A stretch of DNA of 64,000 bases from Hazenella coriacea (GTDB lineage Bacteria > Bacillota > Bacilli > Thermoactinomycetales > Thermoactinomycetaceae): contig NZ_SMAG01000008.1 of the NCBI RefSeq assembly GCF_004341825.1, positions 1 to 64,000 of the forward strand, written 5' to 3'. The translations under genes were made by a program, and so were the position numbers. The notes beneath the pieces were generated by a model that saw nothing but the letters and a program-made list of their open reading frames with translations, was not told the DNA's origin and ran no database searches. The stretch's first letter is position 1. Each line of letters begins with the position of its first letter. This document shows positions 51,311 to 59,226 of the stretch, piece after piece.

Positions 51311-51358
51311 GGGTGTTTACATACCGTCTTGTCTGTCATGGCGGTATTTTTATTTTCC
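51301..51358 (+). terminator. Riboswitch terminator with competing antiterminator
   Basis: Terminator stem ATACCG/CGGTAT (51321-51326 with 51342-51347), extendable with inner pairs, then TTTTTATTTT. GGTATG at 51301-51306 can instead pair with CATACC at 51320-51325, a ready antiterminator. Confidence 0.8.
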
Positions 51359-51363
51359 CAAAC

Positions 51364-51394
51364 CACCTCGCAAAACTAAGAGAGGTGTTTTTTT
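51364..51394 (+). promoter_or_regulatory. Second hairpin plus T-run masking the lysP ribosome binding site
   Basis: CACCTC (51364-51369) can pair with GAGGTG (51382-51387), which is the RBS of lysP; seven T residues follow and the ATG comes at 51395. It may be a second terminator or a translational block. Confidence 0.45.
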
Positions 51395-52846
51395 ATGAGT
51401 GAAACAGGAAGAAACCAATTACAACGTGGGCTACAATCACGCCATTTGTCCATGATTGCAATTGGTGGTTCGATCGGAACCGGTATTTTTTTGGCAAGTG
51501 GATCAGCGATTCAAACAGCAGGACCTGGTGGTGCTTTAGCTGCTTATGTAGCGATTGGAATCATGGTCTACTTCTTAATGACCAGTCTAGGAGAAATGGC
51601 TACCTTTATGCCTGTATCAGGTTCATTTAGCACCTATGCCACGCGATTTGTCGATCCTGCTTTAGGATTTGCGTTAGGTTGGAATTATTGGTATAACTGG
51701 GCAATCACGATTGCGGTAGAGCTATCCGCAGGAGCGATGGTCATGAAATTTTGGTTTCCTGACTCTCCTTCCATTCTATGGAGTGCGCTTTTTTTAGGAT
51801 TCATGTTTGGACTTAATTATTTGTCCGTTAGAGGCTTTGGTGAATCAGAGTATTGGTTTGCTTTTATCAAAGTGGCTACTGTCATTATTTTTATCGTTGT
51901 TGGGGTTCTCATGATTTTTGGAATTATGGGTGGACAAGCAGTAGGGTTCCAAAATATCACAGTGGGAGAAGCTCCATTTAAGGGTGGATGGTTTGCTATT
52001 CTCAGTATCTTTTTGATCGCAGGCTTTTCATTTCAAGGAACGGAGTTAGTGGGGGTGGCCGCTGGAGAGAGTACAGAGCCAAGTAAAACAGTACCACGTG
52101 CGATTCGACAAGTTTTCTGGCGTATTCTCTTATTTTATATCTTGGCGATTGTGATCATCGGCTTTTTAATCCCTTATACCAACCCAAATTTAGCGGGCGG
52201 TGAGATTCAAGATATTGCGAAGAGTCCATTTACAATTATATTTGAAAAAGCAGGGTTAGCTTTTGCAGCATCTGTGATGAATGCGGTGATTTTGACCTCA
52301 GTATTATCGGCAGGAAACTCAGGCATGTATGCTTCTACCCGTATGTTATGGCAATTGGCGAAGGAAGGACAAGCACCTAAAATATTTGCCCGAGTTAATC
52401 GGAGAGGGATTCCTGTGGCAGCACTAGCCTTAACTACTTTAGTGGGGATGACAGCTTTCCTTTCGTCTTTATTTGGCGAAGGCAGCGTATATGTTTGGTT
52501 ACTCAATGCCTCTGGTTTATCCGGGTTTATCGCTTGGGTGGGAATTGCCATCAGCCATTACCGATTTCGTCGTGCCTTTGCGGCTCAAGGACGGAACTTA
52601 GATGAGCTTGTGTATAAAGCAAAATGGTTTCCGTTTGGTCCAATCTTTGCATTCATTCTCTGCCTAATCGTGATTTTAGGACAAAACACCTCAGCTTTTG
52701 TAGGAGACTCGATTCTCTGGTATGAAATATTAGTTTCTTATATTGGGCTTCCGATTTTCTTATTGTTATGGTTCGGATATAAGCTTGTAAAAAGAACCCA
52801 AGTGATTCCTTTGCAAGATTGTGATTTGAATCCCGAAAGAGAATAA
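51395..52846 (+). CDS. lysP: Lysine-specific permease
   Basis: 483-residue APC-superfamily transporter with 12 membrane helices. Family marks are the N-terminal LQSRHLSMIAIGGSIGTGIF, FQGTELVGVAAGES with the TM6 region, and EPSKTVPRAIRQVFWRI. The lysine riboswitch directly upstream makes lysine the likely substrate, so the gene is probably lysP. RBS AGAGGTG lies inside a hairpin. A terminator follows at 52945. Confidence 0.92.
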   Translation: MSETGRNQLQRGLQSRHLSMIAIGGSIGTGIFLASGSAIQTAGPGGALAAYVAIGIMVYFLMTSLGEMATFMPVSGSFSTYATRFVDPALGFALGWNYWYNWAITIAVELSAGAMVMKFWFPDSPSILWSALFLGFMFGLNYLSVRGFGESEYWFAFIKVATVIIFIVVGVLMIFGIMGGQAVGFQNITVGEAPFKGGWFAILSIFLIAGFSFQGTELVGVAAGESTEPSKTVPRAIRQVFWRILLFYILAIVIIGFLIPYTNPNLAGGEIQDIAKSPFTIIFEKAGLAFAASVMNAVILTSVLSAGNSGMYASTRMLWQLAKEGQAPKIFARVNRRGIPVAALALTTLVGMTAFLSSLFGEGSVYVWLLNASGLSGFIAWVGIAISHYRFRRAFAAQGRNLDELVYKAKWFPFGPIFAFILCLIVILGQNTSAFVGDSILWYEILVSYIGLPIFLLLWFGYKLVKRTQVIPLQDCDLNPERE

Positions 52847-52944
52847 CAGAGTATAGTAACTATTGAAATTTCCATCATGGATGGTTTGATGAAGTAATCA
52901 ATGCTTCACACTATGAAATATAATCAATCAGCTTATGATCAATC

Positions 52945-52992
52945 CCCTTTTTCGAGATCTTCAATAACTCTCTGAAGAAGGGTTTTTTATTT
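52945..52992 (+). terminator. Terminator of lysP
   Basis: Stem CCCTTTTTC/GAAGAAGGG (52945-52953 with 52974-52982), then TTTTTT. No gene in 52847-53148. Confidence 0.85.
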
Positions 52993-53148
52993 TAAAGAGC
53001 ATGTTGTAAAAATGGTGTGATTGCCTTGTTTGAGTGATATCTGATCATTACTTCATAATAGAAAGTCATTTCAAAAGATTACTTTTTTATTTTAGATACA
53101 CGAAATATGAATCCCCTTCTCGAATTTATAAGATGAGGGGGAGAGCAG

Positions 53149-54003
53149 ATGAAACATCTATTACATAAATGGTTACTCTTGTGTTCAGTATTTGTACTTG
53201 TACTTAGTAGTCCTGCGTTCGTGGGGGCGAAGGGAAATCCAGATGCACAAAAAGGTGGTGCTAGTTGGGATAAGAGTTCGCTCAGCTTTATTTCAGAAGG
53301 TGGAAACTGTGAAGGAATCTGGGCGGAAGTCCAAAATGGATCTGGTTCTAAAGTAATGCAAGGAATTTCAAAGTATGAGGTATATTGGATCGCTTCTGGC
53401 AATCCAAAATCAGGTCAAATCGTAGCTGAAGGGGAAATTTCTCCTTTGCAATCAGGTGAATCTTTTCAATTGAAGTTTGATCCAACCACCAATCCAAATG
53501 GTGCAGCAGGAAACTATATGTTTAAGGCTTACCAGCGTGAAGGGCATCCTGGTAAGGGAGAGCTATGGAGTGGGACTATCACTGTTTCTGGACCTTGTGA
53601 TACGCCTGGCAACGGAGACAATCCAGGTAATGGAGAAACCCCCGGCAACGGAGACAATCCAAGTAATGGAGAGACTCCCGGCAACGGAGACAATCCAGGT
53701 AATGGAGAGACTCCTGGCAACGGAGACAATCCAGGTAATGGAGAAACCCCCGGCAACGGAGACAATCCAGGTAATGGGGATACACCTGGCAACGGAGACA
53801 ATCCTAATGGAGACACACCTAGCAATGGAGATACTAGTAACGGAGATCCAGATAATAAAGGAACTCAACAACCAGAAGAAAAAGAGGGATTTTCCTTACC
53901 TGATACTGCAACTAAATATCCAATGATGATTTTGATAGGCTTGGCTGTTGCAGTTGTTGGTGGACTTTTATTCTTTTTCTCACGTAAAAAAATTGTCTGT
54001 TAA
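53149..54003 (+). CDS. LPDTA-anchored repeat surface protein
   Basis: 284 residues: signal peptide (about 1-27), a folded domain (about 35-145; SLSFISEGGNCEGIWAEVQN, paired Cys at both ends of the domain), a stalk of GNGDNPGNGETP repeats (about 150-225), then LPDTA, a hydrophobic helix and RKK. This is a sortase cell-wall sorting signal; LPDTA/LPDTS is the motif of class D sortases such as B. subtilis YhcS. The N-terminal domain resembles the TapA/SipW-dependent amyloid-assembly type, a weak hint. No sortase gene is in the window. Confidence 0.85.
   Translation: MKHLLHKWLLLCSVFVLVLSSPAFVGAKGNPDAQKGGASWDKSSLSFISEGGNCEGIWAEVQNGSGSKVMQGISKYEVYWIASGNPKSGQIVAEGEISPLQSGESFQLKFDPTTNPNGAAGNYMFKAYQREGHPGKGELWSGTITVSGPCDTPGNGDNPGNGETPGNGDNPSNGETPGNGDNPGNGETPGNGDNPGNGETPGNGDNPGNGDTPGNGDNPNGDTPSNGDTSNGDPDNKGTQQPEEKEGFSLPDTATKYPMMILIGLAVAVVGGLLFFFSRKKIVC
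53602..53814 (+). repeat. Tandem 36-base repeats coding GNGDNP-type stalk
   Basis: Five 36-base units (starts 53602, 53638, 53674, 53710 and 53746), then a 33-base unit and decayed copies. Units differ mainly at third positions. In all three minus-strand frames the array is also largely open, which creates false ORFs. Confidence 0.93.
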
Positions 54004-54063
54004 ATAATTGTTGATATGAGTCACTCATCCATACACCGTCATTAGGGTCTTCTTATGATTAAG

Positions 54064-54108
54064 AACAACCACCTTGGAACAAAACTTTCTCAGGTGGTTG
54101 TTTCTTTT
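54064..54108 (+). terminator. Terminator of the surface-protein gene
   Basis: Perfect 11-bp stem AACAACCACCT/AGGTGGTTGTT (54064-54074 with 54092-54102), then TCTTTTTT. Its 3' arm lies inside the last codons of the convergent VTT gene. Confidence 0.88.
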
Positions 54109-54653
54109 TTCCCCTTGGATCGAAAGAGGAAATAACCAATGATGATCAAAATTAGGGTGATGGTGAGGCGAAACCAGTTTTCTTGTATATGGATGATATC
54201 ATAGCTGATCAGCACTTCTAAGGCGAGGGATGGAATTTTGCCGATCGCAGTTGCTAGGACAAAAGTGAGTAGTGAGGTTTGAGTAATAGCCGCTGTGATG
54301 TTAACAGCACCAGTAGGAATAAAAGGTGCCAATCTGGCTAACAGAATGGATAGGAATCGCTGTTTAGGTGAAAAGGAATTGATTTTTTGAACCCATTTCC
54401 ACTGTTCGTGCTTGTTCAATTTCTTCTTGTGAATCCCTTTTTTTAATCCCATAAAAGCGATGATCGAGCCAAGCATTTCTCCACACCATGAAAGAAATCC
54501 ACCCAACCAAGGTCCCCAGACAATCACATTGGCTGTTGTTATAAATAAAGAAGGGATAAAGCCGATGATATTGATGATTGTGTTAACGAGGAGGCTGATC
54601 GGAATAGCAAGCCAGCCCCACTCTTTGAACAACGAGACAAAAAAATCAAGCAT
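54090..54653 (-). CDS. VTT-domain (TVP38/TMEM64, DedA-like) membrane protein
   Basis: 187 residues with five to six helices and the VTT-domain signatures NTIINIIGFIPSLFITTANV, GPWLGGFLSWCGEMLGSIIAF and RLAPFIPTGAVNITAA. Family members are thought to be lipid scramblases or to affect membrane homeostasis. RBS GGAGG sits upstream of the ATG. The C-terminal KKETTT is encoded by the arm of the convergent gene's terminator. Confidence 0.88.
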   Translation of the reverse strand: MLDFFVSLFKEWGWLAIPISLLVNTIINIIGFIPSLFITTANVIVWGPWLGGFLSWCGEMLGSIIAFMGLKKGIHKKKLNKHEQWKWVQKINSFSPKQRFLSILLARLAPFIPTGAVNITAAITQTSLLTFVLATAIGKIPSLALEVLISYDIIHIQENWFRLTITLILIIIGYFLFRSKGKKETTT

Positions 54654-54757
54654 AAAAATCCTCCATCTGATATAAAAAAGAAGGCAAGCATCTACTTGAA
54701 CAATAACATAGATTCTTGCCAGATAAGTTTATTAAGTTTGCACGACGATACGCTTCT

Positions 54758-55210
54758 TTAAGCGATTTTTACAGTTACAAAGAAAATAAGTACAATCATG
54801 AACAAAAGAGAAATATTGTGGATGAGGATGTAACGTTTAACATGTGCTTGAGCTTTGGATAGATCGATGCCACTTGCTTGTACTTTTTTAAGAAGTTTTT
54901 TACCATAGAAAGCGATAAGTACAATGAATAGTACAATGACTAAGCTTCCAAAACGTTCTTTAACAACAATCCATAGTTGATCTTTACTCGCAAATTGCAT
55001 TAGCATGTAGATCCCAGTAGCCAGAACGAGTACTGCAGTTGGAATCATCATCATAAGGTTCCAGCGCTGTGCTTTACCTAGGGAGTAAGACATGGTTTCC
55101 AAGCTGTTAGAACGAATAGAATCACGTAGATACATAGCCATGAATGCGGTACCACCAAACCAGGTAGCGACACAAACGACGTGAATAAATAGAGCGATTT
55201 TCACATCCAT
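54758..55210 (-). CDS. CopD/DUF2269-like four-helix membrane protein
   Basis: 150 residues with four helices. Histidines in the membrane (ALFIHVVCVATWFGG near residue 10, VKRYILIHN near residue 130) are placed as in CopD-like or small cytochrome proteins, possibly heme ligands. The ATG at 55210 fits AAAGGAG, 10 bases away; an in-frame TTG at 55219 is too close. Its neighbour upstream on the same strand is an HmoA-like heme protein, which supports a heme link but does not prove it. Confidence 0.75.
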   Translation of the reverse strand: MDVKIALFIHVVCVATWFGGTAFMAMYLRDSIRSNSLETMSYSLGKAQRWNLMMMIPTAVLVLATGIYMLMQFASKDQLWIVVKERFGSLVIVLFIVLIAFYGKKLLKKVQASGIDLSKAQAHVKRYILIHNISLLFMIVLIFFVTVKIA

Positions 55211-55313
55211 GAAGTTCAACTCCTTTTATGTTTTTTTAAAATGTAGAGAAGTTTATGATCAATTCTCCCATAGGAGAGCTTCATATAAAAAGCTCCCCCG
55301 TGGAGAATAGCCA

Positions 55314-55610
55314 CTAAGATTGAACAGCGACAAAGTAGCTGGAAACGTTTGCATTGGGTCTGCTTTCTTCCCCACTTTTTCCGCCATGAGCGTGTTTGAA
55401 ATGTTCACTTTGGAGCCAGTCAAGAAAGTTTTGCTTCTCTTGAAATGTGGTTTCAGCAACTAGATGGGAACCATCTTCCGCTTCTAAAAGTCGGAAGGAG
55501 ATAAAGCCAGGGACTTGCTTCATGGAGTTCTTGGAGTTGCCAAATCTCTCTTTTAAGACAGTGAGTTGTTCCGGAGAAGCAATGTCAATTCGGTTATTGA
55601 CGACGTACAT
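55314..55610 (-). CDS. Heme-degrading monooxygenase (HmoA-like ABM protein)
   Basis: 98 residues starting MYVVNNRIDI, as in B. subtilis HmoA. ABM fold with PGFISFRLLEAEDGSHLVAET, the W in FLDWLQSE and the heme-ligand region HFKHAHGG. Breaks down heme to release iron. The ATG at 55610 is preceded by GGAGGA; the frame is open further upstream, but the family start is here. Lies 100 bases before the CopD-like gene on the same strand. Confidence 0.85.
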   Translation of the reverse strand: MYVVNNRIDIASPEQLTVLKERFGNSKNSMKQVPGFISFRLLEAEDGSHLVAETTFQEKQNFLDWLQSEHFKHAHGGKSGEESRPNANVSSYFVAVQS

Positions 55611-55718
55611 AGGATCTTCCTCCAATCTGAGATCTACTACTTTACTATACCATTTTTCCATTAGAAGAAGGGAATAGACAAAAAGATGTTAAAATCCTGC
55701 CAAAGAGATATACCCGAT

Positions 55719-56213
55719 TTAACGAGCAAAAAACTTTAAAATGATCGGAATTGACAAGATGACGGTGGCAAGGCGAACCATGTGTAGGGCTAAAACCTTT
55801 GGAATATCTGCATCTGTGCCATGTGCAAGTAGAACCATATCGGTGGCTCCTCCTGGTGCGGCTGCAAAAAAGCTAGTCATTCCGTTCCAGCCAGTAACCT
55901 TGCCAATCATCCAGCCTACTCCAATGGCAAATACGATGGTCATGACTGCGATCAGGAGTGAGGGTGCCCAAGCTGATTTGATCTCCATTACAGTACTTCG
56001 GTTAATCTGTATGCCTAAGCTTGCTCCTAAGATGACTTGTAAGATAAAAAATGTCCAATTAGGGAACTTTTCTAATGGGATTCCACCAATATTAGCAACC
56101 GCTACTCCAGCCATAGAGCCAATCATGACACCAGCAGGGATTTTTAGAAAATGTCCAACTGTACCACCTAATAAAGCAAAACCTAAAGTAAGGAGTATTT
56201 TTCCTGATTCCAT
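55719..56213 (-). CDS. AbrB-family membrane protein, single-module form
   Basis: 164 residues with five to six helices: LLGGTVGHFLKIPAGVMIGSM and FFAAAPGGATDMVLLAHGTDADIPKVLALHMVR, the signature of the AbrB (PF05145, membrane protein) family. Most members of about 350 residues have two such modules; this one has a single module, which would need to dimerise. Function unknown. GGAGG precedes the ATG. Divergent from acpS, with a Fur-like box in between. Confidence 0.82.
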   Translation of the reverse strand: MESGKILLTLGFALLGGTVGHFLKIPAGVMIGSMAGVAVANIGGIPLEKFPNWTFFILQVILGASLGIQINRSTVMEIKSAWAPSLLIAVMTIVFAIGVGWMIGKVTGWNGMTSFFAAAPGGATDMVLLAHGTDADIPKVLALHMVRLATVILSIPIILKFFAR

Positions 56214-56300
56214 ATTTGTTGAACCTCCATCTAATTATTGAAGAAAATAGTTTTTAAAGAGCTATGACATGTTATAAAGTTCATTTGAAGATATTGAGAA

Positions 56301-56315
56301 TGATAATTATTATAG
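56301..56315. promoter_or_regulatory. Fur-like box
   Basis: TGATAAT-T-ATTATAG matches the 7-1-7 Fur box at 13 of 15 positions. It lies in the divergent gap between the AbrB-like gene (minus) and acpS (plus), nearer to acpS. Confidence 0.5.
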
Positions 56316-56390
56316 GGGATCAATGTCTCATCGTCACTACCGACATAAGCAGTTGGCATGAAATCATCTATAAATAGGGGAGATATTAAA

Positions 56391-56777
56391 ATGATTATTG
56401 GAGTTGGATCAGATATTATCGAGCTAGGTCGGATCAGAGAGAAAGGGATCGATCGCTTAGCTAAACGAATTTTAACTGAATCTGAGATGGAAAGCCTACC
56501 ACAAAGCGAAAAGCGCCGCTTGGAATATGTGGCTGGACGATTTGCAGCCAAAGAAGCAATTTCTAAGGCATGTGGGACAGGGATTGGGAAATTCCTTTCT
56601 TTTCAAGATATTGATATCTGGGTGACTGAAAAAGGAGCCCCCCATGGAAAGCTATCCGAAAAAGCACTTGAACGTTTATATCATAACAAAGTGGTACAAA
56701 TTCATGTCTCCATTTCTCATAGTGAACAAGTAGCATTAGCGATGGCAGTGATTGAACAGATTGATAAGTTTGCATAA
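56391..56777 (+). CDS. acpS: Holo-[acyl-carrier-protein] synthase
   Basis: Transfers the 4'-phosphopantetheine arm from CoA to apo-ACP. 128 residues with the Mg/CoA signatures GVGSDIIELGRI (D8) and GRFAAKEAISKA (E58 region), and SISHSEQVALAMAVIE at the end. AGGGGAGA is 8 bases before the ATG. Starts the conserved acpS - nnrD - ydcC-like - alr run. Confidence 0.96.
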   Translation: MIIGVGSDIIELGRIREKGIDRLAKRILTESEMESLPQSEKRRLEYVAGRFAAKEAISKACGTGIGKFLSFQDIDIWVTEKGAPHGKLSEKALERLYHNKVVQIHVSISHSEQVALAMAVIEQIDKFA

Positions 56778-56825
56778 GCGATTCTTTGTGGACATACATA
56801 TATAACGCAGTTAGGAGGGACATTC

Positions 56826-57645
56826 TTGTATTTAGTCACAGCCCACGAAATGCGCCAATGCGACCAATATACGATTGAACAAATGGGTGTGCCTGGGATG
56901 ATATTGATGGATCATGCCGGGAAAGCAGTTGCAGAAGCTGTGATGAAGCGTTTTCCAGAACCGAAGCGAGTCGTTGTTTTGTTAGGAACAGGCAATAATG
57001 GAGGCGATGGTTGGGGTGCTACACGCTATCTACATTTTCAGGGATGGATCGTAGATCTATGGTTAGTGGGGAACGAGGAGAGATTAACTAGGGAGGTTCG
57101 ATGGGGAAGAAAAGTGGTTAGGTGAACTATTTCAACAAGTGCATGTCCCTTTACTCCTCGATGCAGATGCCTTAAATATTTTGGCTGACCATCCTTTGTT
57201 TCATTCGGTTCGCTCCCGTTACCTTGTAACGGTATGTACTCCACACCCCGGAGAATGTGCACGTTTGTTACAAACAACCATTTCATCCTTTGAATCAGCT
57301 CGACCTCAAGCAACTATGGAGCTGACGAAAAAAATAGGAGCGATTGTTGTGTTAAAAGGTCGCTATACAATTATTGCTTTTCCTAACGGCAATTAATTGC
57401 TAAATGTAACAGGGAGTCCATCTCTCGCAAAAGCAGGCTCTGGAGATATGCTAACTGGAATGATCGGTTCATTATTAGCACAGCGAATTCCTGCAGATCA
57501 GGCAGTTCCTATGGGGGTTTATCTTCATGGAAAAGCGGCCGAATGGGCTTCTGGTGAAGCTCATAGTATAGCAGCAAAGGATCTACTACTCTCTATAGGA
57601 CCGGCGATTCAACAAGTGATGACAAGATCTGTCCAACCTAGCTGA
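56826..57645 (+). pseudogene. nnrD: Decayed NAD(P)HX repair gene (nnrD/yjeF fusion)
   Basis: Normal bifunctional proteins have about 500 residues. Here 56826-57125 encodes only the first roughly 95 residues of the epimerase domain (GNNGGDGWGATRYL), then a shifted frame (EKWLGELFQQVHVPLLLDADALNIL) enters the middle of the dehydratase domain. A TAA at 57394 interrupts it before [22 protein letters not shown]. Some 250-300 codons are missing at the junction near 57105, plus one frameshift and one nonsense codon. No activity is expected. The surrounding genes are intact. Confidence 0.9.
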
Positions 57646-57682
57646 CAAATTTCCCGGGAAATTGACGAAGGGGAGATTCAAT

Positions 57683-58681
57683 ATGCGACAAAAAGCTTGG
57701 ATGGTATGGATAATCCTAGCGATAGTTGTCAGTGGGTGTGGGGTCAAAGATGCTCAACAAGTAGTGAATGACTTATCCAAGCGCTCTGAGGAGCTTGAAT
57801 CGTATATCAGTCATGGAATGATGACCATTCAAACAGGGCAAGAACCTTTGGAGTATGAAGTGGAAGTTTGGTACAAACAACCTCATTTTTATCGAGTTGA
57901 ATTAAAAAATATCAAGAAAGATATCACACAAATTTTGTTAAAAAATGAAACAGGAGTTTATGTACTAACCCCACACTTAAAGAAAAGTTTTCGTTTTCAA
58001 AGTGATTGGCCAGAAACTAGCGGACAAGTTTATCTGTATCAAACGATCATGAACAGTATTGTGGATGATCAAAGTCGGAAGTTTCAAGCAGGGGAAAAAG
58101 ATTATCAGTTTGAAGTGGCAGCTAAGTACTCAATCAATCAAAGTTTGCAACGGCAGAAAATTTGGTTGGACCAGGAGCTTTACCCGAAAAAAGTAGATGT
58201 TCTAAATGCGAATAATGAAGTTATGATTCAAATGAACTTTGATCAGTTTAAAGCGGGAGCCTCCTTTGATAAAGATGCTTTTGATATGCAACGTAACTTA
58301 AGTAGCTTGCCACAATTTCAAAAGAAACCAGAAGAAAAACAAACAATATCAGCTGTTACACCAAGATATTTGCCACAAGGAAGTCAGTTAATGGGTGAAC
58401 AAACGATTGATAGTCCTGATGGACCTGTTGTGATTATGAGATTTAAAGGAAAGCAACCTTTTACTTTGACGCAAAAGAGTCCCCAAGTGATTGCTGCTAG
58501 TTTGCCGCTATTGGGAAAGCCTGTGGAGTTGGAAGAATCGATCGGTGTTTTAATGGAAGTAGATCAACGAAAAAAACTTTCTTGGACCTATAATGGAACT
58601 GATTTTGAGTTATTAGGCAATTTGCCTCTTGAAGAAATGGTTTTAATAGCGAATTCTGTTTTTAACCAGCCGATCAAATAG
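57683..58681 (+). CDS. LolA/YdcC-like outer-surface lipoprotein
   Basis: 332 residues. Lipoprotein signal with lipobox VSGC (C19), then a LolA/MucB-like half-barrel (QKPHFYRVELKN-type KQPHFYRVELKN; KSFRFQSDWPE), and a C-terminal module. Its place before alr matches ydcC of B. subtilis, which is linked to sporulation. The ATG at 57683 is chosen for AAGGGGAG 8 bases upstream. Ends at a clear terminator. Confidence 0.85.
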   Translation: MRQKAWMVWIILAIVVSGCGVKDAQQVVNDLSKRSEELESYISHGMMTIQTGQEPLEYEVEVWYKQPHFYRVELKNIKKDITQILLKNETGVYVLTPHLKKSFRFQSDWPETSGQVYLYQTIMNSIVDDQSRKFQAGEKDYQFEVAAKYSINQSLQRQKIWLDQELYPKKVDVLNANNEVMIQMNFDQFKAGASFDKDAFDMQRNLSSLPQFQKKPEEKQTISAVTPRYLPQGSQLMGEQTIDSPDGPVVIMRFKGKQPFTLTQKSPQVIAASLPLLGKPVELEESIGVLMEVDQRKKLSWTYNGTDFELLGNLPLEEMVLIANSVFNQPIK

Positions 58682-58691
58682 TATGGATAGG

Positions 58692-58722
58692 TGGACAGTT
58701 CGATTGATCTGTCCATTTTTTT
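58692..58722 (+). terminator. Terminator of the ydcC-like gene
   Basis: Stem TGGACAG/CTGTCCA (58692-58698 with 58709-58715), then T7. Confidence 0.92.
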
Positions 58723-58743
58723 GCTCATCTTTTCATTGGATTT

Positions 58744-58752
58744 TGGTATAAT
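58744..58752 (+). promoter_or_regulatory. Extended -10 promoter of the alr unit
   Basis: TGG-TATAAT (58744-58752) is an extended -10; no good -35. It restarts transcription after the terminator at 58692. Confidence 0.6.
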
Positions 58753-58797
58753 ACAGTTTAGCATTTGGACAATAGCAACAGTTAGGATGAGATATTC

Positions 58798-59226
58798 ATG
58801 GAAAAGCCGATTATTGAGGAGCGTTCAAGTTATAATGTCCTTTTAGTTCGAAAAAACTGGAGTATGCGTATCTTTGATACCAGTTTATTTCTCCTAGGGT
58901 TAGGTTTTTTGTTTATATTTTTTGAATTTCGTTCCCCGCCTTTTATTGCAGGGGCTATTGCTATTGCGGTGCTCTCGATCTTCATCGCACCTGCATTATT
59001 TCGCTTCATTGGTCGACCCCACTATAAGCTTTATCAGGATCATCTGGTGGTGCGAATCTGGAATAGAGAAAAATCGATTCCTTTGACGGATATGGAACGC
59101 GATTTTGACCTACCCTATTTTTATCGTGTTCGTAAGAAAAGGACCCCTCTACTTGTGAGTGATAACTTTCTTGGCGAACTCAATAACCGCTTGGAAGTGA
59201 TAAAACGTGGAAAAAAATCAAAGTAA
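58798..59226 (+). CDS. Small two-helix membrane protein, unknown
   Basis: 142 residues. Two adjacent helices (about 27-43 and 50-72) and a basic, strand-rich C-terminal domain (HYKLYQDHLVVRIWNREKSI) like bacterial PH-type domains. I cannot name a family. The last 20 bases overlap alr, so the two are translated together. Confidence 0.65.
   Translation: MEKPIIEERSSYNVLLVRKNWSMRIFDTSLFLLGLGFLFIFFEFRSPPFIAGAIAIAVLSIFIAPALFRFIGRPHYKLYQDHLVVRIWNREKSIPLTDMERDFDLPYFYRVRKKRTPLLVSDNFLGELNNRLEVIKRGKKSK

Noticed and set aside
53477-53926. Long open frames opposite and out of frame with the GNGDNP repeats
   Set aside because: A 36-base in-phase repeat keeps all frames open; the signal peptide, RBS and LPDTA anchor identify only the 53149-54003 frame as real.
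55741-56241. 166-codon plus-strand ORF opposite the AbrB-like gene
   Set aside because: Complement of a membrane-protein gene with a clear family signature; no RBS.
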